NCBI GenBank assembly: GCA_900556625.1
Contig: USPQ01000055.1
Coordinates: 1 to 17,059 of the forward strand
Source of the DNA: an uncultured Bacteroides sp.
GTDB lineage: Bacteria > Bacteroidota > Bacteroidia > Bacteroidales > Bacteroidaceae
Length of the DNA: 17,059 bases
Direction: 5' to 3'
This document shows positions 9,212 to 16,135 of the stretch, piece by piece (the stretch's first letter is position 1; each line of letters opens with the position of its first letter). The notes beneath the pieces are model-generated. The model was not told where the DNA came from, did not search any database, and saw nothing but the letters and a program-made list of their open reading frames with translations. Made by a program: the position numbers and the translations under genes.

Positions 9212-10649
9212 TTTGTGGAAATCACTGGATTGGGTAACGATTTGCATTTACCTGCTTCTGATTGTCGGCGGGTGGTTCAGTGTCTGTGGAGCCAGCTATG
9301 ACTATGGTGATCGTGACTTCCTCGACTTCTCTACCCGTGCCGGCAAGCAATTTGTCTGGATTATCTGTTCCTTCGGTCTCGGTTTCGTGTTGTTGATGTT
9401 GGAAGACCGGATGTATGATATGTTCGCGTACATTATATATATAGGAATGATAATTTTGCTTATCGTTACTATTTTTATCGCGCCGGATACCAAAGGCTCC
9501 CGTTCTTGGTTGGTAATGGGGCCTGTCAGCCTGCAGCCAGCCGAATTTGCCAAGTTTGCTACCGCATTGGCATTGGCCAAATATATAAACTCCTATTCAT
9601 TCAGCATAAAGAAAGAGAAATGTGCTCTGGTACTGGGTTTTATTATCCTCCTTCCGATGTTGTTGATTATCGGTCAGCGGGAGACAGGTTCTGCCTTGGT
9701 CTATCTTGCTTTCTTCTTGGTGCTTTACCGGGAGGGAATGCCGGGTGTGGTACTTTTTTCGGGGGTATGTGCGGTCATCTATTTTGTGGTAGGCATCCGC
9801 TTCGATGAAGTATTCATAGCCGATACACCGACTCCGTTGGGAGAGTTTATTGTGTTGCTGCTGATCTTATTATTTGCCGGTGGTATGGTGTGGGTATACC
9901 GCAAGCGGTGGGAACCTGCCCGGAATATTATCGGAGGAAGTTTGATTGTCTTGCTTATCGCTTATCTGATATCCGAATATTGGATCCATTTCAGTCTGGT
10001 CTGGGTGCAGTGGGGGCTTTGTGTCGTTGTGGTAGGTTATTTGATTTACTTGGCATTGAGCGAGCGTCAGCGCTCTTATTTCCTGATTGCTTTATTCTCA
10101 ATCGGCTCCATTGGATTCTTATATTCCAGTAACTATGTCTTCGATAATATATTAGAGTCGCATCAGCAAATCCGTATTAAAGTAGTATTGGGTTTGGAAG
10201 AAGATTTAACCGGTGCCGGCTACAATGTAAACCAGTCCAAGATTGCTATCGGTTCCGGCGGATTGACAGGGAAAGGCTTTTTGAACGGAACGCAAACCAA
10301 ATTGAAATACGTCCCTGAGCAGGATACCGACTTCATTTTCTGTACGGTGGGAGAGGAACAAGGGTTTGTAGGTTCGGCCGCGGTCTTGCTGGCTTTTCTT
10401 ATTTTGATATTGAGATTGATATTCCTTTCCGAAAGGCAACCGTCTGCTTTCGGTCGCGTATATGGGTATTCGGTCGTGAGTATTTTCCTCTTTCACCTAT
10501 TTATCAATATAGGGATGGTGTTAGGGCTGACTCCTGTAATTGGTATCCCATTACCCTTCTTTAGTTACGGAGGTTCTTCTTTATGGGGATTTACGATATT
10601 GCTGTTTATTTTCCTGCGGATAGATGCAGGGCGCGGCAGGAGACTCTAG
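9192..10649 (+). CDS. rodA: SEDS peptidoglycan glycosyltransferase RodA, enlarged form
   Basis: A 485-residue polytopic membrane protein that polymerises lipid II together with PBP2. The SEDS landmarks are clear: GSRSWLVMGPVSLQPAEFAK, SKIAIGSGGLTGKGFLNGT, PEQDTDFIFCTVGEE with D380 at the place of the essential Asp, and PLPFFSYGGSS near the C-terminus. E. coli RodA has about 370 residues; here roughly 110 extra residues with several hydrophobic segments sit in the middle (about residues 205-320), before the conserved HQQIRIKVVLG block. The start at 9192 lies inside mrdA (20-bp overlap). It is the last gene of the cluster; gldH converges on it after 12 bp, too short for a separate terminator. 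Confidence 0.96.
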   Translation: MVTRNDSLWKSLDWVTICIYLLLIVGGWFSVCGASYDYGDRDFLDFSTRAGKQFVWIICSFGLGFVLLMLEDRMYDMFAYIIYIGMIILLIVTIFIAPDTKGSRSWLVMGPVSLQPAEFAKFATALALAKYINSYSFSIKKEKCALVLGFIILLPMLLIIGQRETGSALVYLAFFLVLYREGMPGVVLFSGVCAVIYFVVGIRFDEVFIADTPTPLGEFIVLLLILLFAGGMVWVYRKRWEPARNIIGGSLIVLLIAYLISEYWIHFSLVWVQWGLCVVVVGYLIYLALSERQRSYFLIALFSIGSIGFLYSSNYVFDNILESHQQIRIKVVLGLEEDLTGAGYNVNQSKIAIGSGGLTGKGFLNGTQTKLKYVPEQDTDFIFCTVGEEQGFVGSAAVLLAFLILILRLIFLSERQPSAFGRVYGYSVVSIFLFHLFINIGMVLGLTPVIGIPLPFFSYGGSSLWGFTILLFIFLRIDAGRGRRL

Positions 10650-10661
10650 TTCGTTTATTTT

Positions 10662-11141
10662 CTAATTCTCCTGTCTTTCAATTCGGATACCAATGTCATT
10701 GATTCCGGACAACTTCTCATCTTTCATCCCGTTCATAATTTTGAAGGTGTAATTAGCAGGATACAAAGGACGTACGGATTTGATAAAGACCGCTGATTGA
10801 TAGATACTTCCCCAGCCATTTCCGATCCACCTTCCCGTGGAATCAGCCAGGTTTATAGTAATAGTATCCGTCCGCCATACCGTAGAGTCTTGCAGGTTTT
10901 GACTGATAAATAGATGCAGGTTATGATAAGGGTAATCTGTTCTGTTGCGAACCTCCGCGAATAATCTGAGTGTAGGCGGAATACTGTCGGTGACAGGAAT
11001 CAGAAAAGAGAGTGTATCACTCTTTCCCCACCCTTCGTCGGGAAGGGACTGATAGGAGTGATACACGGTATTCTCATTGCAGGCAGCCATTAGGCAAATA
11101 CCGAGCAGACAGAATAAACTATTCCTGAGAAGGCTTTTCAT
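10662..11141 (-). CDS. gldH: GldH-type lipoprotein
   Basis: A 159-residue lipoprotein with signal MKSLLRNSLF, a hydrophobic core and lipobox LMAAC (Cys21). The body (W-G-K-S-D-TLSF, LHLFISQ, NLADSTGRW-I-G-NGWGS) agrees with GldH as I recall it. GldH was first described as needed for gliding in Flavobacterium, but homologues are kept in non-gliding Bacteroides, where the role is unknown. The frame is open 45 residues further upstream, but that part is an out-of-frame reading of the ricT tail, so I start at 11141. This start lies 23 bp inside ricT, so the two are probably coupled. It is the last gene of the metF-holB-ricT-gldH string. Confidence 0.88.
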   Translation of the reverse strand: MKSLLRNSLFCLLGICLMAACNENTVYHSYQSLPDEGWGKSDTLSFLIPVTDSIPPTLRLFAEVRNRTDYPYHNLHLFISQNLQDSTVWRTDTITINLADSTGRWIGNGWGSIYQSAVFIKSVRPLYPANYTFKIMNGMKDEKLSGINDIGIRIERQEN

Positions 11142-12564
11142 TATTTTGCGGTTTCGCTTGATTTGGGTTTCTTTCCGGTCTGGGTTCTGGTCTTGCAGGG
11201 CGTTCACGTTCCTGACCTTGCGGGCGTTCCTGGTTTTGTGGCCGTTCCTGTCTTCTCTCCGGACGTCTGTTCTCATTATTCCGTCCCTGGTTTTGTCCTC
11301 TGTTCCGGTTGTTATTATTATTTCTTGGTCTGTTTTCCCGATCTCCTCTGTTTCCGTTTTCCGCAGGTTGTGGACGACCCTCGTTTTCCCGTTGCGGTTG
11401 CTGCGGACGATTAGTCCCTTCTACTTGTTGTTGCGGTCGGTTGTTGGGAGTTCCTTTTTTCTTTTTCTTGTTTCGGTTGGCGTTATTGCCTTCCTTACTG
11501 TTATTACGGCTACGGTCGAAACGGGTTACACTTTCCTGTTCCAACAAGTCTATCGGTTTCTTCGGCTCCGCTTTCCTTTCTTCTTCAAGCAGGCTGTCCG
11601 GTTTCATACCCTTCTTATTCATGCCGATCACTTCAAAAGCACGTTTCCCGCTAATAGTGACTAAGTTGGCAGGGAAGTTCTTATCTGTAGAATAAGAAAC
11701 TTGGTTGCTGAGGATGTCGGCCTTGAAGAAATAGAAAGTACCCTCCTTGGTTTCCAGCTCAATCTCTTTAGAAGGCAGACGTTTCTGTGCTTCTACGTAA
11801 CAGTCTACTTCGTAGTTCAGGCAGCATTTCAGTTTTGCACACTGTCCGGCAAGTTTCTGGGGGTTGAGTGAGATATCCTGGAAACGTGCGGCGCTGGTAG
11901 ATACGGAAACAAAACTCGTCATCCAGGTAGCACAACAAAGTTCACGTCCGCAAGGACCGATTCCACCGATACGTCCGGCTTCCTGACGGGCACCGATCTG
12001 CTTCATCTCGATGCGTACTCGGAAAGCTTCGGCTAATACCTTAATCAGTTGGCGGAAGTCTACCCGTTCGTCGGCGATGTAATAGAAGATAGCCTTGTTA
12101 CCGTCTCCTTGATATTCCACATCTCCGATTTTCATGTTCAGATTCAAGTTCAATGCAATCTGGCGTGCACGGATCATGGTAGCGTGTTCTTTATCTTTTG
12201 CTTCGTTGAACTTCTCCATGTCCACCGGTTTGGCTTTCCGGTAGATTCGTTTGATTTCCGCATCCGCTTTGAAGTTGGCTTTCTTCATTTGCAGGGGGAC
12301 AAGTCTGCCGGTAAGAGTTACTACGCCAATGTCATGTCCGGGGGCAGCTTCAACGGCAACAATGTCTCCCTTTTCCAGTTTGATTTTATTGCTGTTGCGA
12401 TAATACCCTTTGCGGGTATTTTTGAATTGTACCTCTACCATATCACTTTCTTCCGCATTGCCCGGTATGTCTGCCAGCCAATCGTAGGTGTTCAGCTTTT
12501 TATCTTGGCGGGAGCATCCTTTGCAACAAAGGCTGCCGCTCCCATTATGAAGTTTATATTCCAT
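11119..12564 (-). CDS. ricT: PSP1-domain protein, RicT/YaaT family, with long polar C-terminal tail
   Basis: A 481-residue cytoplasmic protein. Residues about 80-290 form the PSP1/RicT core with the conserved cysteine blocks GIGPCGRELCC (C205, C210, C211) and GQCAKLKCC (C242, C247, C248), plus C255. In Bacillus subtilis the RicT relative carries an Fe-S cluster and works with RicA and RicF in RNA maturation (established there, not here). An extra cysteine group, CCKGC (C13, C14, C17), sits at the N-terminus. From about residue 335 to the end the sequence is almost only N, R, P, Q, E, K and G, with repeated RPQ and ERP blocks; it is surely disordered and may bind RNA or partners. It lies 14 nt after holB and overlaps gldH by 23 bp. 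The gene symbol rests on homology; the biochemical role in Bacteroides is unproven. Confidence 0.9.
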   Translation of the reverse strand: MEYKLHNGSGSLCCKGCSRQDKKLNTYDWLADIPGNAEESDMVEVQFKNTRKGYYRNSNKIKLEKGDIVAVEAAPGHDIGVVTLTGRLVPLQMKKANFKADAEIKRIYRKAKPVDMEKFNEAKDKEHATMIRARQIALNLNLNMKIGDVEYQGDGNKAIFYYIADERVDFRQLIKVLAEAFRVRIEMKQIGARQEAGRIGGIGPCGRELCCATWMTSFVSVSTSAARFQDISLNPQKLAGQCAKLKCCLNYEVDCYVEAQKRLPSKEIELETKEGTFYFFKADILSNQVSYSTDKNFPANLVTISGKRAFEVIGMNKKGMKPDSLLEEERKAEPKKPIDLLEQESVTRFDRSRNNSKEGNNANRNKKKKKGTPNNRPQQQVEGTNRPQQPQRENEGRPQPAENGNRGDRENRPRNNNNNRNRGQNQGRNNENRRPERRQERPQNQERPQGQERERPARPEPRPERNPNQAKPQNNEKPSQE

Positions 12565-12578
12565 AGTTTATATATTTA

Positions 12579-13703
12579 TTATTGCTTCAACAGTACGATC
12601 ATCTTCAATGAGAAGTCGAAAAATACCATTTTAGCATTTACATTCTGTTCAATATGCAGTTGTGCTTCGCTTAGCTCGTCCATGATACCCATGACGTTAC
12701 GTTCGTTGACGAAAGGAGCAAAGCGGATTGCAAAATTCTGTTCGTTGATAGTCATATAAGTAAGGTCGCGTTGATGCAGGTTGAAGATAAAGTTCTCCCG
12801 AATCATGCGCTGGCAATATTCCAGAAAGTTCTTCTGCCGTTCGCGTCCCATACCTGCCACTTGCTCGCTCCACATCTTCATCTCCCTGATTTTCCGTTGA
12901 TAAGACAACCGCATCAGGCTGACGAATAAATCAAAGAACTGTTGGTTCTCCTCGTTCAGATGAATTGTTTCAAGCGCTTTTATAAAATTACCGTTTGCCA
13001 GGTGGGCAATGGAAAGACTGTCGGCAGGCTGAATGCTATATTTTGACTGTAATATCCGGGCGATACTGGCTTCGTCAATCTTCCGAACATTCATACGCTG
13101 TGTACGGCTCAGAATAGTCGGCAGAATCATATCCGGCGCTTCCGATACAAGCAGGAAAACCGTCTTCTCGGGTGGTTCTTCCAGTAATTTCAGCAATTTA
13201 TTGGCACATACCGGGTGCATTTTTTCCGGTAGCCATACAATCGTAATCTTAAATCCGCCTTCACTGGATTTCAGACTGAGCTTCTTCAATATCTCGTCAC
13301 TCTCTTTGGCATAAATCAATGCTTGCGAGTTTTCGGCGTCCATTTCGTTCAGCCAGTGATTGAGATTGAAATAGGGATTGTTGATAACAAACGGCCGCCA
13401 GTCGGCGATATAATCATCGCATACCTCCTTTTTCCCCTTCGCACTTTTGACGATCGGGAAAACAAAATGTACGTCCGGATGTACCAGCTTATTGAATTTT
13501 ACGCAGGACGGACAGACGCCGCAAGCATCAGTCTCGCCCCGGTTGGTGCAGCTGATATAACGTGCGTAAGCAATAGCTAACGGCATTTTTCCGACTCCTT
13601 CCGGGCCGCAGATGAGCTGGGCGTGCGGAATCCGTCCCTCTCTCACTTCCTGAATGAGCCGTCGCTTGATTTCTTCTTGTCCGATTACGTCTCTAAAAAA
13701 CAT
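12579..13703 (-). CDS. holB: DNA polymerase III clamp loader, delta' subunit
   Basis: A 374-residue AAA+ protein of the replicative clamp loader. The start has the delta'/gamma pattern FRDVIGQEEIKRRL and IPHAQLICGPEGVGK. The zinc module cysteines are C52, C61, C64 and C67, almost the spacing of E. coli delta'. The motif ANKLLKLLEEPPE and the arginine-finger region ILSRTQR (SRC variant with Thr for Cys) follow. The P-loop reads GPEGVGKM, with Met40 where ATPases carry Ser or Thr, and the Walker B region (IVWLPEKMH) lacks the acidic pair; together these suggest a non-hydrolysing subunit, as in E. coli. It lies 1 nt behind metF and 14 nt before ricT. DnaX is the main alternative, but the gene lacks the C-terminal DnaX domains and has the degenerate nucleotide site. 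Confidence 0.93.
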   Translation of the reverse strand: MFFRDVIGQEEIKRRLIQEVREGRIPHAQLICGPEGVGKMPLAIAYARYISCTNRGETDACGVCPSCVKFNKLVHPDVHFVFPIVKSAKGKKEVCDDYIADWRPFVINNPYFNLNHWLNEMDAENSQALIYAKESDEILKKLSLKSSEGGFKITIVWLPEKMHPVCANKLLKLLEEPPEKTVFLLVSEAPDMILPTILSRTQRMNVRKIDEASIARILQSKYSIQPADSLSIAHLANGNFIKALETIHLNEENQQFFDLFVSLMRLSYQRKIREMKMWSEQVAGMGRERQKNFLEYCQRMIRENFIFNLHQRDLTYMTINEQNFAIRFAPFVNERNVMGIMDELSEAQLHIEQNVNAKMVFFDFSLKMIVLLKQ

Positions 13704-13704
13704 A

Positions 13705-14658
13705 TCAATAAATGATTTTGGCTACTTCTTTGATACTGTCTACTGCTCCGATAGAGTAGAAATGAATACTTGGGGCTCCGTGGGACATCAATTCTTTGCA
13801 TTGTGTCACGCACCATTCGATACCGACCCGTTCGGCTTCAGCATCGTTTTTGCATTTTAAGGCCTCCTTTACTAAATCTTCCGGCAAGTCCACTTTAAAT
13901 GTCTTAGGAATCATGCTTAATTGGGATAGTTTTTTGAAAGGTTTGATTCCCGGAATGATAGGGATGTTGATACCCGCCGCCTTTGCCTGTTCCACAAATT
14001 CGAAATATTTCTTATTATCATAAAATAGTTGCGTCACGGCATATTCTGCACCTGCTTCCACTTTCTTTTTCAGCCAATAGAGGTCGGATTCTATATTGGG
14101 AGCTTCTTCATGCTTCTCCGGATAACAAGCTACGCCATAAGAGAACGGACTGGCGGTGACTTTCATCTCCGAACCGTCTACAAAGATTCCCTTATTGAAG
14201 TTGTTGATTTGCTCCTGCAATTCAATGGCGTGGTGGTATCCGTCGCCTTCCGGAGTAAATACAGACTCATGCTTCGCCTTGTCTCCGCGCAGCACCAACA
14301 AGTCGGTGATATTCAGAAACTGGAGATCAAGCAGTACATATTCAGTTTCTTCGCGTGTGAAACCGCTGCACAGAATATGCGGAACTACGGTGATGTTATA
14401 TTTGTTCTGAATGGCAGCAGCCACAGCGACAGTTCCCGGACGTCTTCTCAAACGGTTCCGTTGAAACAGGCCGTTGCCGAGGTCTTTATATACGTATTCG
14501 CTGCGATGCGTGGTGATATTGATATATTTCGGGTCAAATTCCCGGAGCGTATCGACTGTTTGATATAACTTTTCAATCCCCGTACCCTTCAGTGGAGGGA
14601 GGATTTCGAAAGAAAAGGCTGTTTTTTTGCTGTTATTTATTAAATCAATTACTTTCAT
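13705..14658 (-). CDS. metF: Methylenetetrahydrofolate reductase
   Basis: A 317-residue flavoprotein that reduces 5,10-methylene-THF to 5-methyl-THF for methionine synthesis. The TIM-barrel start FSFEILPP contains the proton-relay Glu (E18); VLRGD with D126 matches the flavin-contacting Asp of E. coli MetF; and VTQLFYDN, PGIKP and the C-terminal HFYS are family motifs. Length is close to E. coli MetF (296). The ATG at 14658 gives a normal N-terminus with no open extension. It is the first gene of the minus-strand string, with a TAnnTTTG box about 50 bp upstream. The holB start follows its stop after a single base. Confidence 0.97.
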   Translation of the reverse strand: MKVIDLINNSKKTAFSFEILPPLKGTGIEKLYQTVDTLREFDPKYINITTHRSEYVYKDLGNGLFQRNRLRRRPGTVAVAAAIQNKYNITVVPHILCSGFTREETEYVLLDLQFLNITDLLVLRGDKAKHESVFTPEGDGYHHAIELQEQINNFNKGIFVDGSEMKVTASPFSYGVACYPEKHEEAPNIESDLYWLKKKVEAGAEYAVTQLFYDNKKYFEFVEQAKAAGINIPIIPGIKPFKKLSQLSMIPKTFKVDLPEDLVKEALKCKNDAEAERVGIEWCVTQCKELMSHGAPSIHFYSIGAVDSIKEVAKIIY

Positions 14659-14708
14659 TCTCTTCGCAAATGTTCGTTACCTATTTGGATTAAACGTGCA
14701 TATTGGGA

Positions 14709-14716
14709 CAAAAATA
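14709..14716 (-). promoter_or_regulatory. Possible -7 box of the metF-holB-ricT-gldH promoter
   Basis: On the minus strand TATTTTTG (CAAAAATA on +) fits TAnnTTTG and lies 51 bp before the metF ATG. The expected TTTG about 20 bp upstream is absent; the region there is an A/T tract. Only moderately supported. Confidence 0.45.
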
Positions 14717-14782
14717 CGAAAAAAGAAAGATTTCTTCTTGATTTACTCTAAAATAGTTTTGTTTTTATCGTACTATATACAT

Positions 14783-14818
14783 AAAAGAGGGTATATCCTG
14801 TAAATGGATGCCCCTCTC
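14783..14818 (-). terminator. Intrinsic terminator of the Dps-like gene
   Basis: Read on the minus strand, GAGGG (14816-14812) pairs with CCCTC (14791-14787), with ATCC/GGAT pairing again above a small internal loop, followed by TTTT at 14786-14783. It starts about 27 bp after the stop codon of the ferritin-like gene and protects metF from read-through. Confidence 0.7.
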
Positions 14819-14844
14819 TTACCTAATCATTATTAAATTAGAAT

Positions 14845-15357
14845 TTACTTTTCGAGAAATGATTTCTTCATTCTGACAATATCCGTCAGATAATCCTGCA
14901 AATCCTGTTCATGTTCTTCTTCTTCAGCAAGAATATGTTTTGCGATGTCACAGGTGGTAAAATCTTTCCCGTTAGTAAAGTCGGCGATTTCTTGGTAACG
15001 AATGATTGCACAACGTTCGGAAGCCACATTGTCTTTCAATAAACTTACTGAATCAAACTCTTGCGGAGCATCATATTTGCATCTGGCTAGTTCGAACCAT
15101 TTTTGAGGGTCCAGTACCGGAACTCCTTCTAACTCGATGATACGGTTGGCGAGTAGTTGTGCATGGCGGCGTTCCTCCTCGGCATGTTCCTCGAACTCAC
15201 TTTGTACATCGGCACGCATAGCGCCTTCCACTACTAATGCACCTACCCAATACTGGTAGTATGCTAACCATTCCTCAGCTAATGCTGCGTTCAACTGTGA
15301 AATCAAACTTTCTACATCCAATTTCCCTTGTAGGATTTTTACACTTTCTCTAGCCAT
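14845..15357 (-). CDS. Ferritin-like Dps-like protein (bacterioferritin-related, DpsL type)
   Basis: A 170-residue four-helix-bundle ferritin. Di-iron ligands are laid out as in bacterioferritin: E29, E62-x-x-H65 (in EEERRHAQ), E114 (in SERC) and E146-x-x-H149 (in EEEEHE). Two cysteines, C93 (ELARCKY) and C116 (SERCAI), sit near the site; a Cys pair close to the metal centre is the mark of the Dps-like thioferritins described in archaea and in Bacteroides fragilis, where the gene was named bfr. No heme-axial Met is evident. The expected role is iron oxidation and storage with protection against peroxide during oxygen exposure. The gene stands alone with its own terminator. I see no TAnnTTTG box in the 130 bp upstream, so control may need an activator such as OxyR (inference). 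Confidence 0.92.
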   Translation of the reverse strand: MARESVKILQGKLDVESLISQLNAALAEEWLAYYQYWVGALVVEGAMRADVQSEFEEHAEEERRHAQLLANRIIELEGVPVLDPQKWFELARCKYDAPQEFDSVSLLKDNVASERCAIIRYQEIADFTNGKDFTTCDIAKHILAEEEEHEQDLQDYLTDIVRMKKSFLEK

Positions 15358-15486
15358 AATTTTTATGTTTAGGTTAATATGTTTAAGTTGCCTATGTAAC
15401 AGCCGGGGGATATTTTTGTTTATCGCTTGTGGAGGTTTTAACAGAAAGAATAATTCTTTGGTTTCTCGTCTGATTCATGTAGTAAA

Positions 15487-15732
15487 GGTTCTTTTTCAGA
15501 TTTGGTGGCAAAATTAATTAGGAAAATAATAATTTGATAATCGATAGTATTCTCCATTCTCCTCCTTCGGGAAGGAGGAGTCCCCGTAGGGGGAGGTGGT
15601 AGGTGAATGCGTAAGTCTGTTATTATCAGCATTGTGTATCTACTTACCACCCCGGCTTTCAGCCACTCCCCGAAGGAGGGGAATAGAGATACCACCGACT
15701 GGTTAAATTACCACCAAATTTGAAGAAGAACC
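15487..15732. repeat. 246-bp palindromic, MITE-like repeat element
   Basis: The ends are inverted repeats of 22 bp (15487-15508 and 15711-15732) matching at 20 of 22; they read GGTTCTT..TTC.AATTTGGTGG with small changes. Inside, the left half contains the CTCCTCCTT hairpin block and the right half an inverted, diverged counterpart (CTCCCCGAAGGAGGGG at 15666-15681, and GGTGGTAGGT near 15596 against ACTTACCACC near 15643). So the whole unit can fold back on itself. It codes for nothing credible. GC-rich hairpin repeats of this kind are frequent between Bacteroides genes (recalled, not checked here). It lies between the Dps-like gene and the large inverted repeat. Confidence 0.7.
15541..15610 (+). 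repeat. Direct repeat copy 1 with two GC-rich hairpins
   Basis: It matches 16489-16558 at 67 of 70 positions (differences at unit positions 11, 15 and 29). It contains a perfect 9-bp stem CTCCTCCTT/AAGGAGGAG (15559-15567 with 15572-15580) and then CCCC-GTA-GGGG (15582-15592). The resemblance to copy 2 continues more weakly on both sides, upstream to about 15487 and downstream to about 15640. Confidence 0.9.
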
Positions 15733-15821
15733 GAATTTATCAAATTCATTTCTCATATTCTCATACTTTCGGGATAACTTGTTTATTATCAGATAAATGA
15801 TGTATGAGAAATAAAATAACA
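15715..15821 (+). repeat. Left arm of giant inverted repeat
   Basis: The inner 81 bp (15741-15821) match the reverse complement of 16340-16420 at 78 of 81 positions; the outer part (15715-15740) matches more loosely with one gap. It contains three copies or near copies of TTTCTCATA in both directions. Its first 18 bp also belong to the right end of the 246-bp palindromic element, so the two structures overlap. Confidence 0.93.
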
Positions 15822-15925
15822 CAGAGGTATTTCTCATAGTTTTTCTGTTGTTTTCCCTCATAATTCAGTCATTTCTCATACTTTTTCTTCTTTATTTCTC
15901 ATAGCCCCCCGTTCTTTTTCTCACT
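15749..15925 (+). repeat. TTTCTCATA motif array, left half
   Basis: Exact TTTCTCATA occurs on + at 15749, 15830, 15872 and 15895, and on - at 15803-15811. Variants lie at 15757 (ATTCTCATA), 15854 (TCCCTCATA) and 15917 (TTTCTCACT). The run from 15830 to 15917 steps by 24, 18, 23 and 22 bp, near two helical turns, which is what a set of protein-binding sites would show. Confidence 0.75.
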
Positions 15926-16051
15926 ACTCCATATTGTTCTCCTGATATATGCTTCTTTTTCTGAAGTCTTCCCTTTACATACCATATTCTATCCTAATGC
16001 CCTTGTTATATTATGCCTTTATCCTTGTGAATTTCTACTATCATCTCTTTT

Positions 16052-16135
16052 GTTCCACTTCAGTGCACAGGCTTTTTCACTCTAGTAGCCGGTTCTTGCT
16101 ACTAGAGTGCGCAGAACTATTCACTGTAGTGGAAC
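16052..16135. repeat. Nested hairpin at the centre of the inverted repeat
   Basis: The outer arms GTTCCACTTCAGTG (16052-16065) and CACTGTAGTGGAAC (16122-16135) pair at 13 of 14. The inner arms CACTCTAGTAGC (16078-16089) and GCTACTAGAGTG (16098-16109) pair perfectly at 12 of 12 with an 8-nt loop. The midpoint (about 16094) is within 15 bp of the midpoint of the large inverted repeat (about 16080). No T run follows, so it does not look like a terminator. Confidence 0.88.

Noticed and set aside
11077..11695. Plus-strand frames (up to 195 residues) opposite the ricT tail
   Set aside because: They are shadows of the low-complexity ricT tail, rich in L, F, V and S as expected from the complement of polar codons.
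15438..15695. Minus-strand frame of 85 residues containing the PPPPTGTPP stretch
   Set aside because: It is a reading of the hairpin repeat; flanks are unrelated to those of the similar frame at 16365-16577, and both have low-complexity content dictated by the repeat.
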